DNA of 64,000 nucleotides, from NCBI GenBank assembly GCA_003024785.1, contig PUQB01000284.1, forward strand, positions 186,001 to 250,000. The letters are read 5' to 3'. The notes beneath the pieces were generated by a model, which did not search any database, was not told the origin of the DNA, and was given only the letters and a program-made list of their open reading frames with translations. Positions 46,250 to 57,735 of this stretch are shown piece by piece. The number at the start of each line of letters is the position of its first letter. Positions within the stretch are counted from its first letter, which is position 1. The position numbers and the translations under genes were made by a program. The DNA comes from Selaginella tamariscina. Its lineage: Eukaryota; Streptophyta; Lycopodiopsida; Selaginellales; Selaginellaceae.

Positions 46250-47947
46250 AAAGTGAGGTTTGTCTTACTCTGCTTAGATTCCATCTTACACACGATAGAG
46301 AGTACTCTTTCTTATTAAGAATTCATTGGTGAATTCTTTATTAAATGTCCCCAATGTAGAAAGGAGTAGCGGTTCACGTTATTAGCTGTTCTAAAGTTTC
46401 TTCACAAGAGCCTAGGCCTAGAACACATTGGACAGTCCTGGTTGATGGACCTTTTTCTTTGATGAAGCTAATTTGGTCAGGTTAGAGGCAGGGGCACAAA
46501 CAACTTGGTTTCAAGATGTCATGTCGCTTACGAGACAAATCATGATAAAAGCAGACCCTAATATCTATGTGGTGAGCTCTAATATCTATGTGGTGAGAGT
46601 GTGTCGTGTAACACTCCCCCCAACCGAAGCCACTCACCAAACCAAATATGTCATGCAGGAGCTGAAACTGGTGTGGCCCCAATGGTTTGGTGAGAAGGTC
46701 GTTTGGCATATCCTTTGTCCCAAGATGTTGGACTGCTATGGTGTTGTCGTCAACCAACTCATGCACTTAGTGAAATTAGACTTCAATGTGCTTCAAGCGA
46801 TCATGGTGAACGGGGTTCTTGGACATGGCAATGCTACTCCGGTAAGGAGTGGGCCAACTTGTGTACATTCCAGCTCAACAAGTAGCCCCTGAGCCCAGAA
46901 CCACTTCCATGCTACAAGTAGTGAGTGCGATGTACTCAGCTTCTACACTAGAATGTGCCACCACAGATTATTGTGTGGGCCTAAGAAGGAAAGGCAAATG
47001 CCAGAAGTCGAGCGATGACCTTTGTTATTGGCAAAGCTAACATTTGTGTAGCATGTCAACAATGCATAACCTCTCGAATAAGCAATGCCATAGTCCATAG
47101 TGCCCCAGAGGTATCTGACGATACACTTGGCAGCTTGCTAATGCATGGTGGTTGGTGATATGTTGTATTGACTCAAGGCAATAGTTGCATATGTGATGTC
47201 GAGGCGAGTCATTAGGGCCAAATACGTGAGGCAACTGATGAGATGCCGATAGGCAGTCCCAACGGGTAGAGGCTCACCGGATTGCTCAATCATGAGGTCG
47301 ATGGCAACGACAACCATCGGGGTCTTGATGAGGTGGCAATCATGCATACCAAACCAATCCAACAAAACTTTGATCTTATGTTGTTGGCTAAGCATGTAGC
47401 CACAAGACTTGGAATTGCATGTGACCTCAAAGTCAATAAAGTAGAAGACTTAACCAAGGTCCTTCTGTTGGCTGAGAGCAGCAATGACATCGGTGTTATC
47501 ACCCATGAGGAATAAATCATCAATGTAGAGGACCACAATGAGCATGCTCTTGGCATGACTCTTCACATACACATTGTGATTAGCATGGCAGCGACAAAAG
47601 CCTTGAGCATGTAGGGTAGCATCAAACTTTTAGTACCAAACACGGAAGCTCTGTTTTAAGCCATATAAACCTTTCTGCAATTGTCATATAGTGCCACTAG
47701 GGGCAACATCGTAAGAGGTATATGCATGTAAATATCCTTTTGCAAATCCCCATTTAAGAATGCCGTCTTGACATCCATATAGTGGACTTGCCATAAGCAA
47801 CTGCAAGTGCAAAAAGGGTACGAAGGCTGGCCATGCTTATAACTAGTGAGAATGTTTTGTTGTAGTCAAAGCCATGGACTTGGCAAAATCTGTGAACAAC
47901 CAACCGTGCCTTATAACGTACCACCTGACCATCTTTCTTATACTTTT
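46250..47947 (-). mobile_element. Ty1/copia retrotransposon 2, 3' half (RT to LTR)
   Basis: Minus-strand pieces run from RT 'YKKDGQVVRYKARLV' (47,940-47,900), through 'VVLYIDDLFLMGDNTD' (catalytic loop, near 47,530) and 'YRHLISCLTYLALMTRLDIT', to RNase H ('SSVEAEYIAL' near 46,925) and 'GTKDMPNDLLTKPLGPHQF' (near 46,700). A polypurine run GGGGGGAG and an LTR starting TGTTACACG at 46,613 follow; the outer LTR end is uncertain. The upstream half of the same element is at 62,912-64,000, displaced by the 15-kb insertion. Confidence 0.85.
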
Positions 47948-47976
47948 ATGCAAGTTGTAACTAAAATGGGCATGGC
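47948..47976 (+). repeat. Left terminal inverted repeat
   Basis: Starts ATGCAAGTTGTAACTAAAAT and ends GGGCATGG. It matches the right end with three small indels. The next bases (CTATAGTCCCATTT) also form a local inverted repeat with AAATGGG inside the TIR. Confidence 0.8.
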
Positions 47977-48454
47977 TATAGTCCCATTTCCTAATAATTA
48001 ACAATTTTAGCTATTTAATTAGCATTTTCTAATATTAAAGGAATATTCTTTAGAATATATGTTTGAAAAGAGAATATTCTTTAGAATATTCTATTTTGTA
48101 TTCTACCCTTTAATAAATTATAGCATTCATTGAACAAAAATTAATAACATTATAAAAGTAGAATGTATTAATTATATATATATTGCCTACCTAAATAACA
48201 ATTAAGGAAGAGCATAAGAGGTACATTATATAAATATTGATGTTGTTATTAAAATATTAATATTTAAATATAACATTATTAATTAAAAATTTGTAGTAGT
48301 AATAATATATATATAAAATCCTATAATAATATAGTCAATCTTCCATATCATTTTTTAAATTTATATAGTTAAGTATACAATTTGGTACTATTATTAAAGA
48401 GTTTATAATATATTATGAATATTAAATATGATATTTTATAATTTTGTAATTGCT
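47977..48454. other. Left AT-rich arm of the transposon
   Basis: Non-coding. 'GAATATTCTTTAGAATAT' occurs twice (48,041 and 48,072), itself an inverted repeat. Similar GAATATTC-type motifs recur in the right arm (62,714-62,742) and the AT-rich centre. Confidence 0.6.
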
Positions 48455-51400
48455 TTAAGCTTCAGAAAACATACATTCCCTTGCAGTTTTGTTAATCGTG
48501 ACTTTATCAACGCTTCTTGACATCCACCCATATCGAATAGATTTAACATTTATAAAACATGTTGGGTCTTTTTGATTGGGAGACCATGTTTTCTCTAGGC
48601 ATCCATTATATCTTTCGCTCTCCTTCTCGTGTCGCCTTTTTTGTGGGTTTGAACCATGCAACCTTAACAATACTATTTTTTTGTGGATTACTTCAGGTGT
48701 GTCGATAATTTGACCCATCCAAATAGGCTGATATATGACGCATCTGGAGTAATGAGAACCATCATTAGTTTTTGAAGATCCTTGCAGCAATCAAAGTATG
48801 CTTTAGGTTTTTGGTTCCTTTGTCCAACAAAGTGTGGGGTTTGCACTTCCACATCACTACTGGCTTCTATGTCGTCTGTGCTCAGTGATGTCATTTCAAT
48901 CTCCTCTCGCCACCTTGTTTTAGGCCAGAAAGGGTGTTGCAATTCTGTACTTGTGACAGTAGGCCCTTCCAACTCTCGAACAACAGTCTCCCAATAGTTG
49001 ACCACATGCTTATATAGTTCTGAGTAACCAGTTGCCTTATCAGAATTCTTTGGCATCGATTTTTGAACCCATGCCACATATTTTTTGATGCCATCAATAA
49101 TAACCTCTTGTTCCTTGAGCTGGGCACTCAATGGAATAGGGTCTGGTTGTCCTTCTGGGAGAAGTGGCTTTCCATCCTCTCCACTTTTGAAGAGCATTAA
49201 GCCCTCTTTCGGTAACCACTCCTGCTCTGATGGCCGTAACTTGTACTGCATAATAGGTATACCATCTCGTATGGAGAAAAAGAATTGTAGCGGCACAAGG
49301 TGACCAACTAAAGAATCACTCCCTTCTTTTATATACTCCTTGAGAAATTTTTTGAAGTCTGGCACCTCAGTCACAAGCAAAGCACAACTTTTTTTGGAGA
49401 TGCAATTTTCAAAAAGATTCATCATATGCGGTAAGGTAAGTGCACTTGTCCTTTTTGTAGAGTTGGAGACCTTGCTGAAGAACGCATCAATATCTTCATG
49501 AGTGTGACCAACCATAAGGAAACTGAGCGTGATTGTTTCAAACACACCTTTGGCAACAAGCATTGACAAGTATGCTAGCACATATCTAGAAAATAAAAGT
49601 AAGTATGAGCTTGAGAAACCCTTAAGTAAAATGATTTACCTATTTTTGTTCTCGCCTGCACAATTATCCATCTGTAAAAGCAAATGACGAGGAAGCTTAT
49701 TTGATGTTGAGGACACATGTACACTATTTGAGCTAGATCCCTCCACTGAACCTGAACTCTCAACAGGGCCATCTGTTTTTTGTGCAGGTTGCTGACAATG
49801 CCTCTCATATTCCCAAGTAGCCTCAAGTGCAGACGTGTTCATGAGAGCATTATGTAAAGGTTGAAGGTGTTGTTTCTTCACTTTGAGATCACTGATAGGA
49901 CTTGTCTGTGAGTGGGCTTCAAGGTTTCTGAAACACATGGCTAACGACCCAATAGTGAAATTGGAGTCGCTAGACCAATGTGGAAGTGAAAAGTGTCCAT
50001 ATGACTCACAACCGTGTCCATGTGTTAGCACACCTGTTAAAGAAATCGGAAGTTTCATGACATTTCCAAGGCACTTTGGTGTTGCAAAGAGCTTTGGAAT
50101 GCTGGTCTTTGAATGATCCATCTTGTCATGGATCAAGCACAGGTACTCTGATGGGCGTGACACAGAAAGCATGCGGTGTGCATAGTACTGAGACCGACAA
50201 GTTTGTTGTGCAATCATGTGGGCCTCCATCTTCCTTTGAATGGTAGTGATCTCCACCAAGGTTTTTGCACAAGCCTCTGCAGCCTTCAATGATGTACAAG
50301 TGTCACACTTAGAAAAGCTAGAGTGTTTTGCAATCTCCACATCCTTAAAATGAGTATTCCATATGTTGTTGAAGGTACCAGTGCAGATTGCTTGGAGCCC
50401 CATCAAACTGAGGCACTTGTTCACATGTTCACACAGTTTCAATTGAGTGTAGATTGAAGGTAAAACCTTGAGATTTTCCCTGACCCCTGCATTTGTGGTT
50501 CGGCATTTGTGAGGCATCCTGTCTGCATTTGCTTCCACAAAAGCCTTGAGTATCTCTATGGCTGCCATGATGTGAGAGCGGGTTTTGACCAAGCCAGTGT
50601 TCCCATGAACTGAGGTTCGCGCTCCATCTAGCCACTCATCCCTCCGACGGTAGAACGTGGTCTTTGGGATCCCGTATATACTGTACCAAGCTTTGAAGCA
50701 GATGGCCACCTTATTAAATACCATGGATGTACTCTGATAACCTGTGTCCGAGGCCATTCCATCAATACACCCAGTTAGTGCAGCATATACAAACTCATGC
50801 CTTTGCTTTTGGGTGAGCATACGAAAGACATGTCTACATTGGGTAATTTCATTCCGGTCTGCCATCTGACAACACTTCTTCTTGCAACAGTCAATCGTGG
50901 AAATGCTCGTAACACTTTCGGAAGATGTAGGATCCATCTTTACCCTCTTGCTGAAACTTGCAGGGGAAGATCTACAACCCATGAATCGCCTTTTTCTTAC
51001 AATAGGACCAATGCAAGGAACCTCTTCAAATATGAGTTGTTCTTCCGGGTTGTTATTATTGAAATCCAACCCAGAATATGTTGAACCATCTTGCCGTCTT
51101 AATTCAGATGTTCGCCACCTCACGAGGGATCCAGGATACAATGTGCCATTAGGTGAAACCTCTGTCACAACTACACCCACGAAGTCGGACCCTAGTTTCT
51201 CTTCTGACACTGCTTCCATTGGATTTATAGCTGTGATGATGCCTCTTCCGACTTCAATCTCACGAAGAAAGAGAATCACCTCATCCATTACAGCAGGCAA
51301 GCCATCATCTGGTAAACTCGTGCTACTATTTGTTTGTGACTCTGCATATTTGTGTCAGCCTTGACTTCATCCAAATTCCACAATACAGGAGAACCCTCCT

Positions 51401-51590
51401 CAAATTCCATTCCCAGAACCTCAACATGCTTGAAATGGTGTTCACCCATACGTACACACAAGATCCTTGGGAAATATTGTGACATGATGCATTATTATCT
51501 CGAACTTCCACAGTTCCAGTGCCAACTATCTCGTTGTTCCGAAGAAGACATACTTTATCTCCAGTATTAAACATATTGTCCTGCACATAA
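48455..51590 (-). CDS. DDE/RNase-H-like transposase (DUF7869-like), with frameshifts
   Basis: The main exon (51,300-49,640) has a cysteine cluster ('DCCKKKCC', ~residue 137), a DNA-binding-like region ('AWYSIYGIPKTTFYRRRDEW'), a second zinc-like pair ('KCDTC', ~331) and catalytic-type motifs 'IHDKMDHSKTSIPKLF' (~391) and 'LLLQMDNCAGENKNR' (~541). A 53-bp GT-AG intron (49,639-49,587) splits 'NKNR' from 'YVLAYLSMLVAKG'; exon 2 then has 'FLMVGHTHEDIDAFFSKVS', the hallmark third motif. The C-terminus continues past a frameshift near 48,750 as 'WMGQIIDTPEVIHKKIVLL' to 48,455. The N-terminal exon (from 51,586) holds 'TGDKVCLLRNNEIVGTGTVE' and needs two more frame changes (near 51,440 and 51,350). 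The role is cut-and-paste of the element. DDE assignment is by motif; this copy may be inactive or contain sequencing indels. Confidence 0.8.
49587..49639 (-). other. 53-bp GT-AG intron of the transposase gene
   Basis: On the minus strand AACAAAAATAG|GTAAAT ... TTTTCTAG|ATATGTGC. Removing it joins N-K-N-R to Y-V-L-A-Y in frame, inside a conserved block. Confidence 0.85.
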
Positions 51591-51762
51591 ATAATTGTAT
51601 TATTTATGATATCTGTTTATGCAATATTTTTAAGAAATCTGAATTACGGTTACTTAATAATATGCATATGCAATAATACATAATTATGTTTAGAGATAAT
51701 ATCTCATGTTTGATTAATACAACTGATGGGCGGGATTAATACCCCTCCGACGAGGAACGGTC
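51591..51762. promoter_or_regulatory. Region between transposase 5' exon and palindrome array 1
   Basis: An acceptor-like TTATGTGCAG (minus) lies directly before the first readable exon, so a further 5' exon or leader is likely within or beyond the array. AT-rich. A degenerate first palindrome (GGGCGGGATTAATACCCC) lies at 51,728. Promoter assignment is inference from position. Confidence 0.4.
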
Positions 51763-52632
51763 GGCGGGATTAATCCCGCCGCCGACTCAACCCCTTCGGA
51801 GAGAGTCGGCGGGATTAATCCCGCCTTGGACTCCCTCCGACAAGGAAGAGCCGGCGGGATTAATCCCGCCGCCTCTTCCTCCTCGGGGGGAGTCCGGCGG
51901 GATTAATCCCGCCGACTCTCTCCGACGAGGAAGGGAGTCCGGCGGGATTAATCCCGCCGCCGACTCAACCCCTTCGGAGAGAGTCGGCGGGATTAATCCC
52001 GCCTTGGACTCCCTCCGACAAGGAAGAGCCGGCGGGATTAATCCCGCCGCCTCTTCCTCCTCGGGGGGAGTCCGGCGGGATTAATCCCGCCGACTCTCTC
52101 CGACGAGGAAGGGAGTCCGGCGGGATTAATCCCGCCGACTCATCCTCGCCGGAGAGAGTCGGCGGGATTAATCCCGCCGGACTCCCTTCCTCGTCGGAGG
52201 AAGAGGCGGCGGGATTAATCCCGCCGGCTCTTCCTTGTCGGAGGGAGTCCAAGGCGGGATTAATCCCGCCCACAATTCTTACGACGGGGAATGGGTGGCG
52301 GGATTAAACCCGCACATAACTCTCTCCAAAACTATGATTTCAAAGAGATCTCGGGATAAATCCTGTCCCCAAATCTTTAAAACAGGGAAGTGGTGGCGAG
52401 ATTAATCCCGCCACCCCTTCCCTGCCTCCTAAAATGGTTGGCGGGATTAATCCCGCCGACAACTCTTTCTAATAAATTCTGGTAACTCTTCATCAGTTGA
52501 GAAGGTTATCGACGGGATTAATCCCGCCACTCTTTTTCAGTGGCGGAGAAGCATTGCCCGGGAGATGGTGGCGGGATTAATCCCGCCACTTCTTCAAAGA
52601 GGCGAAAAAGAAATGGCCGGATTAATCCCGCC
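51763..52632. repeat. Palindrome array 1: GGCGGGATTAATCCCGCC at ~45-bp intervals
   Basis: Fourteen exact copies of the 18-bp perfect palindrome start at 51,763, 51,808, 51,853, 51,896, 51,941, 51,986, 52,031, 52,074, 52,119, 52,161, 52,208, 52,253, 52,440 and 52,570. Variants lie at 51,728, 52,297, 52,395, 52,511 and 52,615. Steps between the first twelve are 42-47 bp. Spacers are GC-rich ('GACTCTCTCCGACGAGGAAG'-like) and belong to a few related types. A 178-bp unit is duplicated head-to-tail (51,763 and 51,941), and part is repeated in inverted order after about 52,140. The copies occur only inside the 15-kb element. Confidence 0.95.
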
Positions 52633-52639
52633 GCCCGGT

Positions 52640-54230
52640 TAACCTAGAATATTAAGTTAAAAGGATATTTAAACGTGATAAATCCCTAACGGAATATATT
52701 ATAATCCTAATGCATTTCTAAACCCCTAAATTGTAATTTTAAGAGAGAATGTAAGAGAGTGAATCTTAATAAGTATTTTTAAATTTGTTTATAATACTTA
52801 CTTGTAAACAGCACTGAAGGCGCCGTGCTTTCCTATAAAGAATAGCACCCAATTTAATCTCGCTCCTGAGATGATCACTATGAAGAAAAAAGAAGATCTA
52901 AAGAGTGAAAAATACAGAAATGAAGAAACCCTTGCCGGAGAAAGAACCAGATCTGAATTTGAGTGGGAAATTAAATGCATTTTCAAATTTACATGTCAGA
53001 CCGACAATACATATGTCAGAAATTCAAATTTTTTAAAAAGAACAGAAAATAAAATTTAAGATGAGTTGACACAAATATCCGACACTCTGACATATATACT
53101 CTCCAGTTCCAATGAGTATTTTAAAATTGCATTTAATGTTATTCAAGTGATTCAAGCTGTTTAATATTACGAAATTTTAGACTATATTCTACATTCTTAG
53201 TATTCAAGTATATTTATATTATATATATATATAAATATATACTTATACAATAAATAAATTGATATATTATTATGTATCATTTAAAATATATTCATAGTCT
53301 GTTTATTATTATTATTTTCTTAATTACTCGAGTATTTAGTTTTCATTTCCTAGTATCAATGGGATATTCTTTAATATTTTATTAATATTTGAAGAATATT
53401 CTAATATTAAACCTGATTATCATAATTAAATTAGTCTTGTTCTTAATTATTGCAGTAATTATTCTACATTTGTATATATTAATGGGATTTTCTCAATTAA
53501 TTTGTTATTATTTCAAGAATATTCATGTGTTAAACCTTATTATCAATATTAAATTAATACACACTATGAACATATTTTAAATTATACATAATAATACATC
53601 ATTTTATCTAATATATAGTCATATATAGTTTTAATAATATATATATTAATATCATTTCCTTAATTACTTGAGTAATTAATCTTCTTTATATTAATGGGAT
53701 ATTCTTTATTATTTTCTTATTATTCCAAGAATATTCCAATATTAAACATGATTATGATAATTAATTTAGTTAATTATTTGAGTACTTAATTTACATTTGT
53801 ATATATTAATGGGATTTTCTCAATTAATTTCTTATTATTTCAAGAATATTTCAATGTTAAACCTTTTTATCAATATTAAATTAATATATATTATTAAAAC
53901 TATATATGGCTATATATTAGATAAAATCATATATTATGTATAATTTAAATATGTTCCTAGTGTGTTTATTAATTTTATTTTCTTAATTATTCGATGTTTG
54001 TTTTGCACACATATATAAACACAATCATAAATTTACACACGCATTACAAGAACTTACAAAAACACATATGCACACACATGCACAACCCTAAACCAAACTG
54101 AAGAAATAGGTTGCTTCTTTATTGAAAACATCATGTTCAACGCATGTATGATATATGTACTCAATCTGTGTGACTGTATGTAACACATTGAATTTACATG
54201 TGTAATATTTATATTAAGCTTGTTGGGAGC
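52640..54230. repeat. AT-rich centre with ~330-bp tandem repeat
   Basis: The phrase TATATTAATGGGATTTTCTC recurs at about 53,473 and 53,803 (period ~330), with the intervening 'AATGGGATATTCTTT' phrase recurring on the same period (53,357 and 53,694). No convincing gene: the 62-codon frame at 52,871-53,059 is isolated and lysine-rich. Confidence 0.7.
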
Positions 54231-54233
54231 AAA

Positions 54234-54262
54234 CCCTAAACCCTAAACCCTAAACCCTAATA
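54234..54262. repeat. Interstitial telomere-type repeat (CCCTAAA)n
   Basis: Four consecutive CCCTAA(A) units. A second block is at 54,696-54,722. CCCTAAA is the common plant telomere repeat. Short interstitial tracts can arise by repair, so function is not implied. Confidence 0.85.
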
Positions 54263-54695
54263 TGTAACACAATGAATTTACTCATGTAATATGTATGTAT
54301 GTCTGTGTGTATACACGTGTGCATGTATATATGTGTACTCTGTATGTATATATGTGTACTTTCTGTCTTCTCTCATACATACACACCATGCATGATCCAT
54401 GTTAATATGTACTGTCTCTCTTCTCTCAAACATACACACCATGCATGATCTATAATATGTACTCGGTCTCTCTAATATTATGTACTAATATGTATGTATG
54501 TCTGTGTGTATAATACACACCATGCATGATCCATAATATGTACTGTCTCTCTTCTCTCATATACTATGTATGTATATCTGTGTATAATATGTGTAAGTAT
54601 ATATGTGTACTAATATATGCAATGTGTACAAAAATAATTTTTCAACACTCTCTCTTCTCTCATACATACACACCATGCATGATCCATCCTAAATC

Positions 54696-54722
54696 CAAAA
54701 CCCTAAACCCTAAACCCTAAAC
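54696..54722. repeat. Interstitial telomere-type repeat, second block
   Basis: CCAAAACCCTAAACCCTAAA and continuing, three to four units, in the same orientation as the first block 460 bp away. Between them are repeated 'CACACCATGCATGATC' and 'TCTCTCTTCTCTCA' phrases (three to four times), indicating a ~100-bp tandem duplication. Confidence 0.85.
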
Positions 54723-55099
54723 CCATGTAATATGTGTGTATGTCTGTGTGTATACACGTGTGTATGTATATATTATGTGTATTAATATATGTGTATGTAT
54801 GTATTGATACACATGAAACTTTAACACTCTCATGGACACACACATGTTAAATCCCTGCATGATTTATATTTTTGAGGTGTATGTGATACACCCACGCACA
54901 CGCACGCGCTAATAATATAATAAAGAATATTCGTTTAGGGCGAATCTATATTTTATTCTTTTTAGGGTTTAAGTATATTCTCAGAAGGAATATTCTATTA
55001 GGGTTGATATATATATTTAATTCCTTTAGGGTTTAGGTATATTCTTAGGGTTTCAAGAGGCGGCGGCTGTGAAATCGGCGGCGGCGGCTGTCACACAGG

Positions 55100-55377
55100 T
55101 GAGATCTGTGTGTGTGTGTGTGTGTATGTATGTATATATGTATAGGAGTGTGCGTATAATTTTATTTATTAGTTTTATCTCTCGCACACACACGCACACT
55201 CCTGTGTATGTATATGTGTGTGTGGGTGTGTTTTGTTTATCTGTATGATTTTATTTGTTTCGCTCACACACGCATACACACGATATACATATACACATAT
55301 ATATATATACCTATATACATATATACATACATATATTATGTGTACCAGTTCTGTAAATTTTTTTTTATTGATCTTGC

Positions 55378-55440
<63 letters not shown>

Positions 55441-55502
55441 TATGTGTACCAGTATCTGTAAATTTTTTTTATTGATCTATCTCTCCCACACACACGCACT
55501 GC

Positions 55503-55550
<48 letters not shown>

Positions 55551-56220
55551 CAACACTAGTTTATATATATGCTTATATATTCATATGGGTTATATATCTA
55601 TATACACACATATATATATGTGTGTGTTTTTCTGTATAATTTTATTTATTTATTAGTTTTATCTCTCGCACACACACGCACACTCCTGTGTATGTATATG
55701 TGTGTGTGTGTGTGTTTGTTTATCTGTATGATTTTATTTGTTTCGCTCACACACGCATACACACAATATACATATACACATATATATATACCTATATACA
55801 TATATACATACATACAACACTAGTTTATATATATGCTTATATATTCACAGACTCTCTCTCTTTCTCTATAGATTATATATCTATATACACACATATATAT
55901 GTGTGTGTTTATCTGTATAATTTTATTTATTTATTAGTTTTATCTTTCGCACACACACGCACACTCCTGTGTATATATATATGTGTGTGTGTGTGTTTGT
56001 TTATCTGTATGATTTTATTTGTTTCGCTCACACGCATACACACGATATACATATACACACATATATATACCTATGTACACACATATATTAGGTGTACCAG
56101 TACTGTATAATTTTATTTATTTATTATCTCTTGCACACACACGTACACTCCTATACATACATACATACATACATATATATACACACACACATATATATAT
56201 GTGTGTGTTTTTATCTCGCT
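55100..56220. repeat. Microsatellite-rich tandem block (CA/TG/TA)
   Basis: Long (CA)n (55,381-55,417, 55,505-55,533), TA and TG runs are embedded in a larger unit. That unit, containing 'TTTATCTGTATGATTTTATT' and 'GTTTCGCTCACACACGCATA', is repeated near 55,236, 55,718 and 55,999. Apparent open frames up to 143 codons here are translations of the repeat and not genes. Confidence 0.85.
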
Positions 56221-56227
56221 AAGCCCC

Positions 56228-57735
56228 TCGAGCGGCGGGATTAATCCCGCCGCTATATAGTTGGGGCCATGGCGGCGGGATTAATCCCGCCGCCGAGGCC
56301 CTTCAGCAGGCTATGGGCGGCGGGATTAATCCCGCCGCTCTACGACAAACCGAAGAGCGGCGGGATTAATCCCGCCGCCCATGGCCTGCGTGAGGGGCCT
56401 CGGCGGCGGGATTAATCCCGCCGCTCATCCATGCCCTGCGCGGAATGCGGCGGGATTTATCTCGCCGGCAATGGCCTGTGTGAAGGTTCTAATGGGCGGG
56501 ATTAATCCCGCCGGATTCCGCGCAGGGCATTTAGAGGGAATGGCGGCGGGATTAATCCCGCCGCCGAGGCCCCTCACGCAGGCCATGGGCGGCGGGATTA
56601 ATCCCGCCGCTTTCGGTTTGTCGTAGAGCGGCGGGATTAATCCCGCCGCCCAGGGAATTCACGCAGGACATGAACGCCGGGATTAATCCGGCCCCACGCT
56701 CATGCCCTTCGCGGAGGGCGGCGGGATTAATCCCGCCGTTCATGTCCTGCGTGAATTCCCTGGGCGGCGGGATTAATCCCGCCCCCACCCATCCCTGTTC
56801 AAAAATGCCGCAGCCAATATATATGTGTGAGCGCATGATTTACGAGAGGGCGGCGGGATTAGCCGCGAACCTTCATTACCCGGTGGCGAGATTAATCTCC
56901 GAACCTTCATTATCCCATTGGTATGTTGAATCAATCCCGCCTAACTCTGTCTGAGACGGAGAAGGTTTACAAAATACCAATGGAGGGAACCGAGAAGGGT
57001 GGTGGGATTAATTTCACCATCCCTTACATGGTGGGCGGGATTAATCCCGCCGTGTACGCATGCCCTGCGCGGAATCGGGCGGGATTTATCCCGCCGCCAT
57101 TGGCCTGCCTGAAGGGCCTAGGCGGCGGGATTAATCCCGCAAGATTTCGCACAGGGCCTGGGAGGCGGGATTCATCCCGCCGAACGCCAATGCCCTGTGC
57201 GAAATCGGGCGGGATTTATCCCGCCGCCATTGGCCTGCCTGAAGTGCCTAGGCGGCGGAATTAATCCCGCCCGATTCCGCGCAGGGAATTGGCGTCCGGA
57301 GGGATTAATCCCGCCGCATAGGGATCGAGTGAAGGCCCTGGGCGGCGGGATTAATCCCGCCGAGTCTTCAATGCCTGTTGGAGAAATGAATCTCGCCACC
57401 CTTCCCTTTTTCCTCCATTGGTGAGTTGGACCAATCCCAAACGTTTCTGTCTAAGACGTAGAAGGTTTACAACATACCAATGGAGGGGACTGGGAAGGGT
57501 GGCGAGATTCATTTAACCATCCCTTACATGGTGGGCGAGATTAATCCCGCCTCCTTTCTGGAGTCACTGAAGGGGTGTGAGAAATAAATCCTGCCCAGTT
57601 CTCTCTGAGACCGAGAAGGGTGGCAAGATTAATTCCGCACTCCCGTTCAAGGCCTCCAGAAAGGTGGCGAGATTAATCCCGCCCACTCTTTCAGGAGGCA
57701 TTGAAGGGGTGGCGAGATTAATCCCGCCGCACCTT
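56228..57735. repeat. Palindrome array 2: GGCGGGATTAATCCCGCC at ~45-bp intervals
   Basis: Thirteen exact copies start at 56,234, 56,274, 56,319, 56,359, 56,405, 56,495, 56,545, 56,591, 56,630, 56,720, 56,766, 57,034 and 57,344. Single- or double-change variants fill the same rhythm (56,449, 56,674, 57,078, 57,124, 57,164, 57,208, 57,254, 57,300), with looser copies to about 57,730. Spacers differ from array 1 (GGCCTGCGTGAGGGGCCTC- and GCGCAGGGCAT-type) and occur in inverted pairs, so 56,319-56,647 and 56,648-56,765 are larger imperfect inverted repeats. All short ORFs here encode repeats of 'GGGINPA'/'AGLIPP', translation artefacts. Confidence 0.95.

Noticed and set aside
50882-51364. 160-codon plus-strand frame opposite the transposase
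   Set aside because: It is a shadow of the conserved minus-strand transposase exon, which has family motifs; the plus frame has none.
55208-56110. Long open frames (up to 143 codons) in the CA/TG/TA block
   Set aside because: They translate dinucleotide repeats (HTHTHT, YIYIYI) and have no protein-like composition.
56381-57424. ORFs encoding repeated GGGINPA / AGLIPP peptides on both strands
   Set aside because: These arise because the palindrome array is open in several frames; the same peptide appears on both strands, as expected for a palindrome.
51763-57735. CRISPR array
   Set aside because: 18-bp repeats with ~27-bp spacers superficially look like CRISPR, but the repeats are perfect palindromes, spacers recur as direct and inverted copies, there are no cas genes, and the DNA is eukaryotic.
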